Below are positions 33,640 through 44,471 of a DNA stretch of 64,000 nucleotides, one piece after another. A model generated the notes under the pieces. It saw only the letters and a list, made by a program, of their open reading frames with translations. It did no database searches and had not been told where the DNA came from. Within the stretch, counting starts at the first letter, position 1. Each line of letters starts with the position of its first letter. The stretch is from the NCBI GenBank assembly GCA_035578905.1, contig JAQJVL010000031.1:2447559-2511558 (forward strand). The letters are read 5' to 3'. A program made the position numbers and the translations under genes. This stretch comes from Stictocephala bisonia (taxonomy: Eukaryota; Arthropoda; Insecta; Hemiptera; Membracidae).

Positions 33640-34026
33640 AAGAAAAAAAGCCATCAGAGTCCTGGCAGACCTACTCCACCAGGAAAGCTGCAGAGACACA
33701 TTCAAAACCTTCAAAATTAAGACAATAGTGGCCCTATACATCCTGGAAGTAGTAATACATGTAGACGGAGAGGATCTGTCAAGAAACAGGGACACTCACC
33801 ATTACAACACCAGAAATTGTGAAATATACAACCTCTCAGCACATCACATGAAGTTGTTGAAGCTAAACCATCCTACATGGGCAGAAAAGTCAATAATGCA
33901 CTACCCCAGGAGCTGTGACAAAAGAGAGGGAGCCCACTGAAAGCAGCGCTGAAGGGATGGATGGCTCATGGAAAAACCTTTTTACTCCCTGGAGCAATTT
34001 CTTCAAGGAACTTACCAAAACTGACT
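33640..34026 (+). pseudogene. LINE RT C-terminal fragment (Jockey/R1-like)
   Basis: The plus strand reads KKAIRVLADLLHQESCRDTF, LYILEVVIHV, RNRDTHHYNTRN, a conserved-looking HMKLLKLNHPTW segment and a final FYSLEQFL. This is the region after the RT thumb in Jockey-group LINEs. Stops and a frame change near 33940 break it. It is a short, 5'-truncated copy with no clear TSD. Confidence 0.6.
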
Positions 34027-35328
34027 AGCCACTTGAAAATTAAAACCTCTTTTTGCAATTTTGTTGAAACATTGACACCATTTATAATCTTGATGATTAG
34101 AAATAAAAATAATTCTGATTGTGAATTTGATTGAGCAATATATGACAAGGCACTGAACCTATGAATTATGCTTAGAGAAATCAAACAGGTAATAATAAAG
34201 CACTTGCAGGAGAAAAAAGAATACAATTGGAGGGGTTCTTTGTAGCAAATGTCCAGTATACAAAGTAGAGGAAGGCTAATTATGCTTGCATCAAATCTTT
34301 TCGCCCCATATGTGTTGAATGCAGGAAAAGTCTGTCCTAACTGTGCAGTGGGGTATATGTGAGGATCACAAATGACTAACAAACTGAAAAATATAATCTG
34401 CTCAGATTTTAATTTCAAATTTGTGTTGCGTTTTCTTTCAATTGCTGAGTACTAATTAAGTTTTGTCTGAAACTATTTTGTTTAGTTTTTGCACCGTTTC
34501 CTGTATCATTTAAATAGATATACTTTTCAGCAAGAATAAAAACTGCATTAGCTGTCTCTCAGTCTAGTGTTTCTTATAGCATGACTAAGGTACACGTTTC
34601 GTTTAAAGTGTCAACATAGTCAGTTTTGAAGTTCAATAGGACTTACTGATAAAAACTTCCTGTGCAATCAATGTCATTTATGTAAAAATTAGTCATGACC
34701 GACCATTGTTAAAAATAAATAGGTTTACAGCCAAAAAAAAAAAAAAACCCTTACTGATAACAACTGGCTCTCAATATCTTTATAGTTGTAGTGAATATAT
34801 ATGTTACATTTAATTATTTTAGGGTACTATTGAGAGTTATGTTTACTTACACTTTGCTATTAGTGTTTTACTTTCAATAAAGTACATACTTATCAATTAA
34901 TTTTATTAGAGATATTAGTAACTTATGAACAATAAGAGCAGAAATGTGAAGAAAACACTAAATCTAACTCTACTACAGTGAAACCTTTATAATCCAGCAC
35001 TTTTGGAAACTTGTTCTGATCGTATTTGAAGTTTCTGGACTAATGAATTGTTCAATTTAAGTTTACAAATCTGCATACAGACAATATTTATAAATTCACG
35101 GTTTGAAAATGTAAAAACACGACATCTATTATTTAATCCCGCAAGCGAATCGGTCTCCATGACATTTCTCGAGCTTGGAAGAAGATAAGATAGCTTGATT
35201 AGATCCATTTCAAAGCGTAAGAACCAATGGCGGAAGAAAAATATCAGAAATGTAAAATATAGCTTGGGCTCTGTGCCACTGGCCCTAAAAGATCCAAAAA
35301 TGTTATTCCACTACAGTATTTTTATGAA
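34027..35328. other. Intron of GON4L with stray pogo-like ends
   Basis: TACAGTGAAACCTTTATAATCCAGC at 34974, like TACAGTAGACTC at 33530, resembles the pogo/Tigger-type terminus of the complete MITEs at 39761 and 58596, but partner ends were not found. The rest is AT-rich. Confidence 0.4.
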
Positions 35329-35336
35329 TACACATA

Positions 35337-36976
35337 CAGGGGCGGATTAAAGGGGGGTGCGGTCGCCCCCTCCCCATCCGCTAAGATGGTTGAAATTTGT
35401 TTCTGTAATAATAAAAACTAAAATGTATTTGATTACTTTGTAGTACCTAATTTCAATATTTTTAGAAAAATGCCTATATTAGAATATATAATAAGTATTA
35501 AGTATAGTATTAATGACATAAGTGATTGAAAGACCATTGCTTCCACTCACCACAGACACACATCCTTCCACTCACCACAGACACACATCTATCACCGAAC
35601 GGCGCTGAAACTCACTTTTGCTCCGCGGCGCCATGCCTCGCGGATTATGCTAACTTTGCCTGCCAGTATAGCCAGTGTTGAAAGATCTTTCTCCACCCTT
35701 CGAACTCTCAAAACATATCTAAGATCGAAATGTGGCAAAAGTCGGCTTAATGGACTGGCAATGTTGTACATAGTGGCAAACAAGATAGTGAATATCCCCC
35801 ACCATAATTCTCCTACGTCTATTGTGTACAGTCTGTTCAAAATCTTATTTAGGTCGGCAGCTATGTTTATATAGTTTGATCAATGGTGCTTGTGTTATTG
35901 AAATTAAAGATATAAAAACTGGAACAAAGATTAAGATAGTAATAACAATAACCATAATAATTAAAATAATAGTGCTTCTTCTGTAATATTTTGATTTTAA
36001 AATAACTTATTTAGTTACATGCTACGAGAAAAATATAAACGCTCATTAAATAATGAAAACAAATTTTTAAAAGAAAACAAAAAACACTAGATTTTGTTCT
36101 ATTCGAGAAACGCTAATTAGAAAATACGGTAATTATTACGATGAGGCTGTGCAGTAGCACATTGTAAAACACCCAATAGTGACACTCCCATTGCATTGCT
36201 GTGTGTGGGACTACTAGTAGTGTGAGGCTAGCGCTCCTAATAGCAGGAGCACACAACACACCCCAATACCGTTGTTTTGAACTGTCTTACAAATAAGTGG
36301 GATAATATCAATATTAAAAGGGTCATAGAGTAATTGATATAATAACAGCTGTCAATGTAAACAATACATAAATATGCGCTTCTCGCTCCCGTTCCTACGA
36401 GCGCTAGTGCCGTGCTTGTCATAAATTTTGTAACAGAGTGTCACTACTAGGTGTTTTTATACTGTGGTAGTAGACTGTGACGTCACATGGAAGAAATCAG
36501 CTGGTTTGATTATTCTATTAAATACTGGTAATTAAATCAACCAATCATGTGGGAGTATTTTCAAGGTACCGTGACTGAGATGTTTATTTTTTAACGTGAA
36601 TGTACCACTGTCGGAGGGGAAAGTGCATTGATGCGCATGCTCGAACCACACGCCCAGAACTATGGACTAGTCAATTCTAAAAATTAGTTATGGGACTTTA
36701 TGATCTTTTTAGAGATAGAAAACAGCTGTTTTTTATACAAAATTATTTAAGTCTGTTTAACTGTCTATATGTATATTTTCACAGTAAACCAATAACCACT
36801 TTGCAAGAGAAAGTATTTCCGAACTTACATTTCTAAGGTAGTTTCAACTTTTGAATTCTTATCCTAAAATTTTCAAGATATTGTGCATTATGCGAGAACA
36901 TTATGATGTTATTCATACCCACCCCAGACCCCTCGGTACTACAACCGTCCTCATTCACATCCTTAATCCGTCCCTG
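35337..36976. mobile_element. hAT deletion derivative, 1.64 kb, with perfect 8-bp TSD
   Basis: Flanked by TACACATA at 35329-35336 and 36977-36984. The inverted ends CAGGGGCGGATTAA and TTAATCCGTCCCTG differ at one position. The left end is followed by GGGGGGTGCGGTCGCCCCC, the G/C block typical of ZMYM-type hAT ends. Only the C-terminal dimerisation segment of the transposase is left. Confidence 0.9.
35640..35875 (+). pseudogene. hAT transposase dimerisation-domain remnant
   Basis: The plus strand reads LTLPASIASVERSFSTLRTL, then KTYLRSKCGKSRLNGLAMLY, closely parallel to LPVSVASAERSFSTLRRMKT in the 6946-9552 transposase. The catalytic core upstream is deleted. Confidence 0.75.
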
Positions 36977-37370
36977 TACACATAACAACTGTTTATGTTT
37001 GTAATGTATACGCTGGTGTGTGATTTTAAATCAACAGAATTACATAGAAAAATAGCTGTTAAACAAGAACATTACTGTATATTTGATTTGTTGATTTTAA
37101 TAGTCCTCTTGCTATTAATGTAGTTATGAGTCACAGACTGAGGCTATAGGCTGAGGTGACGTTTAGTTTATAAATGTACAAAATTACTAGCAAGCGCTTT
37201 TTTTTCTATAAATTGTTCATACTTTTTAGTTACCCATGTAATCCACTCCAGTTTGACGAAATACAAAACCGCCAAATTTCACATTAACACTAACAGGTTT
37301 TAGAAAGTTAAGAGGGTTTTAACCTTCTATCCACCCTCCCCTTCACCTCTGATCACAGATACTCTTGCAG

Positions 37371-37550
37371 GCTAGGTCTGACAAACAACCAGTTCAGCTG
37401 TTCCGCCGAATGGAGCAGCTCCTCAGTCCTCATCCTCAATTGGTAGAAGAGTTCCTTGCCTTCCTGATGCCAGAGCAAGCCCTAGAAGTTAATCAATTCA
37501 TTCCTTACCTTCTCTTGTGCAAGATGAAAGAGTTTTTTCGCAAACTCAAT
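37371..37550 (+). CDS. GON4L: GON4L exon, end of PAH1 and start of PAH2
   Basis: Acceptor ACTCTTGCAG|GCT and donor CTCAAT|GTAAGT, phase 0 at both ends, 60 codons. Completes PAH1 (LFRRMEQLLSPHPQLVEEFL, AFLMPEQAL), then a linker, then KMKEFFRKLN as the first helix of the second repeat. The LL-x-x-HPxLVEEFLxFLMP pattern is the diagnostic third/fourth helix of PAH domains. Confidence 0.88.
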
Positions 37551-37883
37551 GTAAGTGATAAAAATATTGATTTTTAAGGATAATGAGGATAACCTTGAAC
37601 ATATTATTTAGTTATTAAAGTGTCCAAGTTAAACTGCTGCCTTGTACTTAAAAGTTCTTGATGTTTTATTAAGTGTTTTTTAATTGTTTTGTATTGTGAA
37701 TTCTTTTATTTTTCTTTTTACAATGGCAAGTAGGTATATTGAATTAGTTGTCTGATAGACTAGATTAATCTTCTAGCCAAAAAATTGCTTTTTGAGGAGG
37801 CAAGTTCTTATATAAGTAACTAGGAATTAAGTTGGATTATTTTATTTGATTATATTTTCATCGGCTATTATTTTTACTTTTAG

Positions 37884-38059
37884 ATTCTTCTGATGAAACG
37901 TCAGGCGCGGCAAGTCTTAGCAGCTCTAGAGACCTTGGCTACTCAACCGAATGTAACACTAGCAGATGTGAAATTCTCAATTTTGCCACTACTTAAGTCC
38001 AGTCCTCTACTAACAAGTCACTTCCTAGAGCTTTTGCCTGGAGAGAGACCCCCTGATAG
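37884..38059 (+). CDS. GON4L: GON4L exon, PAH2
   Basis: Acceptor TACTTTTAG|ATT, donor GATAG|GTAGGC, phases 0 in and 2 out. Reads ILLMKRQARQVLAALETLAT, a short loop, then FSILPLLKSSPLLTSHFLEL and LPGERPPD. This is the rest of the second PAH repeat, again with the LL-x-x-xPxL-x-x-xFLxLLP ending. The intron before it is only 333 bases and free of transposons. Confidence 0.85.
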
Positions 38060-38479
38060 GTAGGCTCAATAGGGAGAACTTGAGTATAGTTCTTCCTATT
38101 GAGAATTTAACAAATTACATAGTTGTTACGGATACGGATAGTTGTTAATTTATAGTTTTAAGTCTTTTATTTTTGCTGCCATAGGAAGGTAATATATATT
38201 TTCCTAGTGGCTGTGCTCAATTCAGCATTACTTATATTTCAGTGAAAGCCAAAGAAAAATGATCTAATCAAACACAACAAACACGACTGTTTATTTAAGG
38301 GTTTTATAAAACAATTAAAATTATTTTTTCAGTTTGACTTGGCTTAACAAATCATTTAACATTAGTTATGTAGTTTTACTTAACAGTTAATAGGTTGGAA
38401 TCAGAAAATGTTGGTTTAGAAATTGTCTAAGCCCATATTATATCAGAAACAGATTTTAATGGAATTGTTTTTAAATATA
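38060..38479. other. Intron of GON4L, no insertion recognised
   Basis: AT-rich and without ORFs or element ends up to the MITE at 38480. Confidence 0.4.
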
Positions 38480-38900
38480 AAGGTACAGGGTAAAAGAATT
38501 ACCTCTTTATTTGTTCCGCCACCAATGTTTTTTTTTTTTTTTTTTGTTTTCCATGACCGGTTTCAAAGTTTTCACTTCATCATCAGGTGGAACTAAAAAT
38601 TCACTTATACACCAAATTAATATTATAAATTTCTTATTCTAAAAATGATCTAATCTATGCTAGACTACCTCATCACTGTTGTAATTTAAACTGAATTGTT
38701 TAATGTTAATGCAACTGAATTTAAGCAATTATGTTAAATTACCACGGTGATGAAGTAGTCTAGGATAGATAAAATCATGTTTTGAAATTGGAAATTTAAT
38801 ATTTAGTGAACAAGTGAAAAGTTTGAAACCGATCACGGAAAACACATAAAAGATTGGTGGGGGAACAAATAAAGAGGTAATTTATTTCACCCTATACCTT
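38480..38900. mobile_element. 421-bp MITE with TA target site
   Basis: The ends AAGGTACAGGGTAAAAGAAT and its near complement (to 38900) match over about 45 bases, including ATTACCTCTTTATTTGTTCC. TA dinucleotides flank both sides, as for Tc1/mariner-like elements. A poly(T) run lies at 38528-38545, and the inner GACCGGTTTCAAA motif is mirrored by TTTGAAACCGATC. Confidence 0.75.
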
Positions 38901-38902
38901 TA

Positions 38903-39555
38903 ATTGTCTAAGGCTAAGTTACTTACATGAATGCTAAACAACTGTTGAGTTTAAAACTGTAGTGTATTTTTCACTCTTTAGAATGGATAAAGAAGTTTAT
39001 AACTTTTGCAACAGAATAGGCCAGGGAAATTTAGTGAGCTACTGCAAATGGTTTACAATCTTAATATTTTCTTCATAAATATTTTGTTTGAGTTGTTGGT
39101 TCTCTCAGATAATACAGTTAACGAAATAACTTGATTAAATAGATTAATGTTTTCTTTAAATTAACTAGGCTTAATTCATTTCAAAATCTATTAATTGAGG
39201 AATAGACTATCTGTTCATTGACGTTTTTGATAGACTGAGGGAGTTGGCCTACATGTCTTAAGTTGATGCAGCACTCTAGTGGAAGTTTTTAGAACTATCC
39301 TTTACACTATCGACAGAAATATTTCATTTCAGATTTATTTGTTAACCGCATTTGAGGGAAAGTAGAGGCTAGTATATATTCGTTTGCGGCGTGCGAAGGG
39401 TTAATATAAACTTCTTGCTGCTGAAGTTAGAGTTAAACATTATTTAGAATATTCAATATAAATTTTGTAGTCAAAAACTAGTTTGGAAATGTTGTGAGTA
39501 TAAACTAGTGTATGGTGTATTCTTGTTGCTAATAATACTTATATCTTTGCTCCAG
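38903..39555. other. Intron of GON4L, no insertion recognised
   Basis: AT-rich sequence with no ORFs or terminal repeats. Confidence 0.4.
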
Positions 39556-39712
39556 TTTGATGACAGAGTTTGAGAAAGTGGATCTGAAGGATGACTCGCT
39601 GTTTGAGACAGTCGAGGTCCCGGATTGTCCTGATCCATATGGCAGTGAGAACTGTGTCTGCTCCTGTCATGCCGGCCAGAAGGCAAGGCACTGCATCAGA
39701 TGTGGAATTAAG
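39556..39712 (+). CDS. GON4L: GON4L exon, Cys/His-rich motif
   Basis: Acceptor TTTGCTCCAG|T completes the Ser codon left at 38059; donor ATTAAG|GTAGGA, phase 0 out. Encodes LMTEFEKVDLKDDSLFETVE then a Cys/His cluster, ENCVCSCHAGQKARHCIRCG (C-x-C-x2-CH ... HC-x2-C). The motif follows the PAH repeats in GON4L proteins and looks like a small zinc site. It continues directly into YLNGRVYLQYGKVLRPAKV in the 54366 exon, 14.6 kb downstream. Confidence 0.85.
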
Positions 39713-39760
39713 GTAGGAAGCTGTCATTGAATAAATGTTACTGTTTAACACTTCACGGAG

Positions 39761-40199
39761 TACAGTAAAACCTTTTGTATCCAGCCTAATATGGCACCAG
39801 GGTAGGCCACATTAATCAAAAGCTGGATATGGAATTATAGTAAAAAAGACATGACTTTATTACAGTAAATGCACTGTGGTTACTTTTAGAAGGCACTTCG
39901 TCAAAAATGTTTATTACTGAGCTGGAATTTTTTTCTCTTTTTCTTCTTTTTGAGTTGGAAGTTTATAAGACTGTCAACTCGTAATAATGCACTTGAAATG
40001 GTGAAGCATTAGGAACTAATGTTACCAACTGGCCAATGTCATTGTTTCCTAAAATAGTGCAGTCCACAGCTTTTGAACAATAAATCCCATAAAAACTCCT
40101 CTCTCTTCTTACCCCTCATGCTGCAGAACTTACATGTCACCAGACTGGTTATCAGAGGCTCCAGATATCTCAGGGCCAGATATGACAGGTTATACTGTA
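39761..40199. mobile_element. pogo/Tigger-like MITE, 439 bp
   Basis: Ends TACAGTAAAACCTTTTGTAT and the complement of TACAGTATAACCTGTCATAT face each other, including the flanking TA. Inner CCAGC/GCCAGATAT repeats are also shared. It starts 48 bases after the donor of the preceding GON4L exon. Confidence 0.65.
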
Positions 40200-40722
40200 A
40201 TGTGACAATCAAGAATGTTGAAAGTTTGTGTAGTCAGCCATTTAAATCAATGTTGCTTAGATTTACTTTTTGGTGAAAGATATTTGTTTTATGAAGTATT
40301 CTTAACACGTTGACTGCCATGAGGGCCACCGGTGGCCCACACAAAAATTTTCACTCACGCCATATGGGCCACCGGTGGCCCTTACTAGATTTCAGCCTGG
40401 CGCCACAGCTGTTTTTACGGTAAAGTTCATTTTTCTGCGTTCTATGTTCCTTGTGGCCGTAAATGACCCCCCCCCCCCCGAGTACTGTAATAGCTGACAT
40501 CCGATTTTTTGCCGCCATTTCGTGAATTTATCGTTGAGGTGCACCGGTGGCCCACTTGGCGGGGGAGGCAAAACTTGATATATGCCAGATTATATTATGT
40601 TTCAGCTGTTTTGTTGTGTTCTTTATATTTCTTCCCTGATCAGCTTTTGAGGTTAGGTGTTTAGTAAATTTGTAGTGACACTAACTAAATTTGTGATTTT
40701 AAATTGTTCATTATATTTATTT

Positions 40723-41657
40723 ATGATGGATGACGATCATTTTCCCGACTTTGTAAATAGAATATTGGATGAGTCTGCGTCCAGTGAACCAATAAACATT
40801 AGCAGATCTCGAGAAGAGGATAGTGAATTATTGGATAGTATTAGTAATGTATCAAGTGATTTTTTTGAGAGTCATGACTCGGATATGGATCTAGACTATT
40901 TTCCCTCTGATAGTAATGATAGTGAGACCATCAACGATAGCCTTCAAGCTGACCAACAGCCGCTCGCCAACAATCCTCATCCTGATGGACTACAACAGTT
41001 AACCAGAATAGGCCTAATAGTCCTAATCTAGTTGTTCAAGGATAAAGGGGTGATTTAGATAATACTTGAGGTCCTACTAATATCAATGATTTATTGCATT
41101 TTCAATTCAATGAGGTGCCTCTATTTCCTCAAGAAGTACGAGATAAAGTTGAAGGTGCCACCCCTTTCAAATATTCAATAAAGTTTTTATTGAAAACGAA
41201 TTTTTTCAAAAATTGCAGAACAAACTAATGTATATGCACAACCTTCTGATAAGTCCCATTTGAAAGCCTGGTTACCTACAGACGAAAAAGAGATTACAGT
41301 TATTTTGCAATTTTGATTTAAATGGCTTGTTCTCATGCCAAGTATTGATTGCTACTGGAGTCAAATAGTTATGTATAAAAATAATTTGTGCAAAAATATT
41401 ACTAGGAATAAATTCAAATTGTTGTTGCGAACACTCCATTTTTCCAACAGTGAAACAGCAGACCCATAGTTATTCTTACAAACAAACTGAACAAAATACA
41501 AAATGTACTTGATTATTTGAATAGCATATTTATGTCTGCTCTAACCCCTTAAAAAGAAGTCTGTATCGATGAGAGTTTGATTGATGGAAGAGTAGGCTTT
41601 AGGCAGTACATCCCAAACAAAAAAAAGCTAATAAAGAAATAAAGTTTTTAAACTGTG
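40723..41657 (+). pseudogene. piggyBac transposase, N-terminal half (broken)
   Basis: The likely start ATGATGGATGAC at 40723 opens an acidic N-terminus (DDDHFPDFVNRILDESASSE ... DMDLDYFPSDSNDSET), open to a stop at 41029. Further core motifs appear in shifted frames: SHLKAWLPTDEKEITVILQF, DCYWSQIVMYKNNLCKNITR, LNKIQNVLDYLNSIFMSAL, and the first catalytic Asp region VCIDESLIDGRVGFRQYIPN near 41565-41630. Several frameshifts and stops make it inactive even before the Gypsy insertion cut it at 41658. Confidence 0.75.
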
Positions 41658-41661
41658 AACT
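41658..41661. repeat. Gypsy target-site duplication (AACT), left copy
   Basis: AACT directly before the LTR at 41662 and again at 50987-50990 after the other LTR. Four bases is usual for Gypsy-group integrases. Confidence 0.75.
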
Positions 41662-42166
41662 TATAACGCGGCCGATCTTTTGATTATTAAATTATAAATA
41701 TTAATTACGATAGTCCGCTGCCACCACCACGGTGATTAAGGCACCGGGACCTTGGATTGAATAAAACGTAACTCTTCATTACTAATTCACTGTTTTATTA
41801 ATGAATCCAAATAATTCAATATTACTAAACAACAACACTCATCCTGAACCATTTAACTCAAACACTTAAAAGCCAATTACAACAAAACATATTACATAGC
41901 AAGTACTCCCGCACTGTTAGAACACTTCTCTCTTCACCCAACACATACCTCAGCCTAGCCTCAACTGCCCACCTTCCTTGACCATCACTCCAGGAATGCT
42001 GACGCTGCTGCCTCAGCATTCTCTGACCTACTTCATGACCGCTACAGCTCTAACTTTATAACCGAGTTATATTATGTAAAAATATTCAATTATAAGAACT
42101 AAAATACTAATACAAATTATAAAATAAAATATATAAATTGTATATTATGGGAGTGTGAACGTTACA
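41662..42166 (-). repeat. Gypsy 3' LTR (505 bp)
   Basis: Nearly identical to 50488-50986. On the element strand it begins TGTAACGTTCACACTCCC and ends CGTTATA. Compared with the other LTR it has an extra GGGACC-type hexamer near 41750 and three visible base differences. It carries an AT-rich core and a TATATAAA-like sequence near the transcription start expected for an LTR promoter. Confidence 0.9.
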
Positions 42167-42832
42167 TCACTCTTTCCCACGGAAAAGATATGTCATCCAT
42201 CAATATTTATGGCATATCTTTAAGTACGGTTCCCAAATACTTATCCGGTGACAAAATAACAATAGCATACCCTCTTTAACATAAGATCATAAAACAAAAT
42301 AAACTGATGATAGTCAAGAAAAGATGACTTACAAAATTAAATCTATCTTAATTCTAACATAGGTCTACTTAAATAACATTAAGAAAGTAACAATGTTAAA
42401 ATAATGGCTTAGGTAATGTTATAGACAGTTTATAACAGTTCTCAACATTTTATCAAAACCTAAAGTCTTAAATTATATCAACCCAAAACATATTGTCAAA
42501 ATCCAAAACAATAATACTAACATGAAAAATTTAAATAATACTATATAATATCAACTCTTAACATACAGGTAGTTTATTAGACAATATTTTGTGAAACTAA
42601 CAAAGTAATAATAATAATAACCAGTTAAAGATTTTGACCATAAAATGCTTTAAAATTCACAAACACAAATACAAAGTTATCAATAAAATACAATGACAAT
42701 AAGAGAGATAATCAAAATATATAACCACACAGCACATCACAGAGCAAGATATGAGTTCCACAATTGAATTCCACCTAGATATCCATATAATCACTTAAAT
42801 GTCTCAACAAATGTTAAATTGCTATCATACAA

Positions 42833-43591
42833 TCAGTTTGAGTCTGGTGATTGGAATCTGGTAAAGGAGGCCTCTTGGATAATTTCAGCAAGGGGAGATC
42901 CTTCATTGGCTCTAACTGTCAGGCCTGTACTCTGTGTATGTGGAGGGGTATCTCCGGTACAACAACTTCTTTTCCTATGACATATAAAAACTCCAAGCAG
43001 TATACAAATTACACAAACACTTAAAGGTAAAACTATAAATAATACTGAGTTAAACTTATAATGATACAACAAGTCTTCATCAAACTGTTTGTCTAAGGCG
43101 GTTAAAAGCTGTTCTAGCTTTATCTCATCTCTATCATCCTCCAGATTACTTTTAATACTATCAAGGGTTTCAAAAGTCAATTTGTTATTTGTTAACAAAA
43201 GATTAGATTCATTAAGTGTTATCATGGTATCAATCTTTGGTAGGTGAATTGAAGTTACATTTCTTTTATAAGATGAATTATATTTCAACTTTGAAAATAT
43301 TCTTATTTCTTTACTAAACATGTCACAATTTGATACATTCTGTAAAATTCCAGAACCATTTAAGATAAGTTCTGAGTACCTTTTTTCAAAATTTGTTTCA
43401 TTAGTTACAACACTATGAGACTCCCTTAAACAATTTAATACTAATTTACAAGGTTCAGCTACACTGTAAACCCAATTATTATCTATTTGTAATAAGAAGG
43501 GTGAAGTTATTTGGTCTGTAAGCTTTCTAGTACACTTAAGGCGTGTTGTATCCATTCCCATGAAAAGTGAATAAACCACTGGTACAACCAT
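42833..43591 (-). CDS. env-like membrane protein ORF of the Gypsy element (possibly partial)
   Basis: About 252 residues from the ATG at 43591. A hydrophobic N-terminal stretch (MVVPVVYSLFMG) looks like the end of a signal peptide. The ectodomain has Cys residues and several N-x-S/T sites. A single transmembrane helix near the C-terminus (VLFIVLPLSVCVICILLGVF) is followed by a short basic, Cys-rich cytoplasmic tail. This is type I glycoprotein architecture in the position of env, after pol and before the 3' LTR. Known insect errantiviral env proteins are roughly twice as long, so the ORF is either short by nature or has lost part. The frame upstream is blocked within about 60 bases; whether expression uses splicing cannot be told. 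Confidence 0.6.
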   Translation of the reverse strand: MVVPVVYSLFMGMDTTRLKCTRKLTDQITSPFLLQIDNNWVYSVAEPCKLVLNCLRESHSVVTNETNFEKRYSELILNGSGILQNVSNCDMFSKEIRIFSKLKYNSSYKRNVTSIHLPKIDTMITLNESNLLLTNNKLTFETLDSIKSNLEDDRDEIKLEQLLTALDKQFDEDLLYHYKFNSVLFIVLPLSVCVICILLGVFICHRKRSCCTGDTPPHTQSTGLTVRANEGSPLAEIIQEASFTRFQSPDSN

Positions 43592-44201
43592 TGACAAAAC
43601 TCCTGTAACAAATATTACTAGCTTATTCTTAGACTACCTTTATTATACATTTTTATTGGTCTATTAATAATTATAGTCTAACTTTGGATTATTCATTATT
43701 CATACTAAGTAGATTAACTTGTCATTCCCCACTTGTCGTTCCCATCATGATCATCTTTGAATACACCATTCACAATTAGTTACATATACACGTTTATTAC
43801 TTTATTTATTTATATATTTAGCATTACTTTATTTATATATTTAGCATGTAAATAAGTTGTTATTCTACCCATTTATGCATCTCTTGATTACTGTAGGAAC
43901 GGAAGATAACAAAACACTATGATTCAACTAATTCAGATAGGCACTCAGACATTAGAATTTCATTATTTGGCCAAGTTAAATTGTTCATTCAGACTTCCTT
44001 CCACACCCATTCAGCAGCATTCGCTCACATTCTCACACCAGTCATACAACACAGTCAGGCTTGTCATTCGCCTCTGAGTGACTACTGTCCAGAAGATTTA
44101 ACATATATATTTTTTTCTCTTGCTCTCCTTACAGTCAAACAAAGTAGAATATGGATATCTCAAAATCCACTTTTCCTCATTTATTCATGCTTCCTTAGTT
44201 T
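43592..44201. other. Gypsy pol-env spacer
   Basis: AT-rich with only short frames. It may hold lost env 5' sequence or the splice acceptor for env mRNA; neither could be shown. Confidence 0.4.
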
Positions 44202-44471
44202 TCATAGTTCAAAGTCATTAAACCTCATTGGAATTCTTCTTTCTCTGGCTGGTCTAGAGCTCTCTGAATAATTCTGAAGTTGTTGACTTTCCACTATTGG
44301 GATTTCATCTTGTTCAGTTTCTTCTTCAGGCTCGAATCCAGTACTTTCTTCGACTTCTAATGGTTCTTCATTTACCATGTTTTCATTATTATCCCCGTTA
44401 GTTTTTGAGCTCACTACTGGCTTGATTCTGTTCACATGGACTGTGACGTCTCTGCCTCTTATTTTTAACAC
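44202..44471 (-). pseudogene. Gypsy pol C-terminal tail, shifted frame
   Basis: Reads LKIRGRDVTVHVNRIKPVVS and then an acidic tail (EEPLEVEESTGFEPEEETEQ) to a stop at 44202. The first part continues the GPY/F module that starts in the 44398-46743 frame (LWKGPYKIVKIKS), so a frameshift lies near 44475-44500. Confidence 0.7.
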
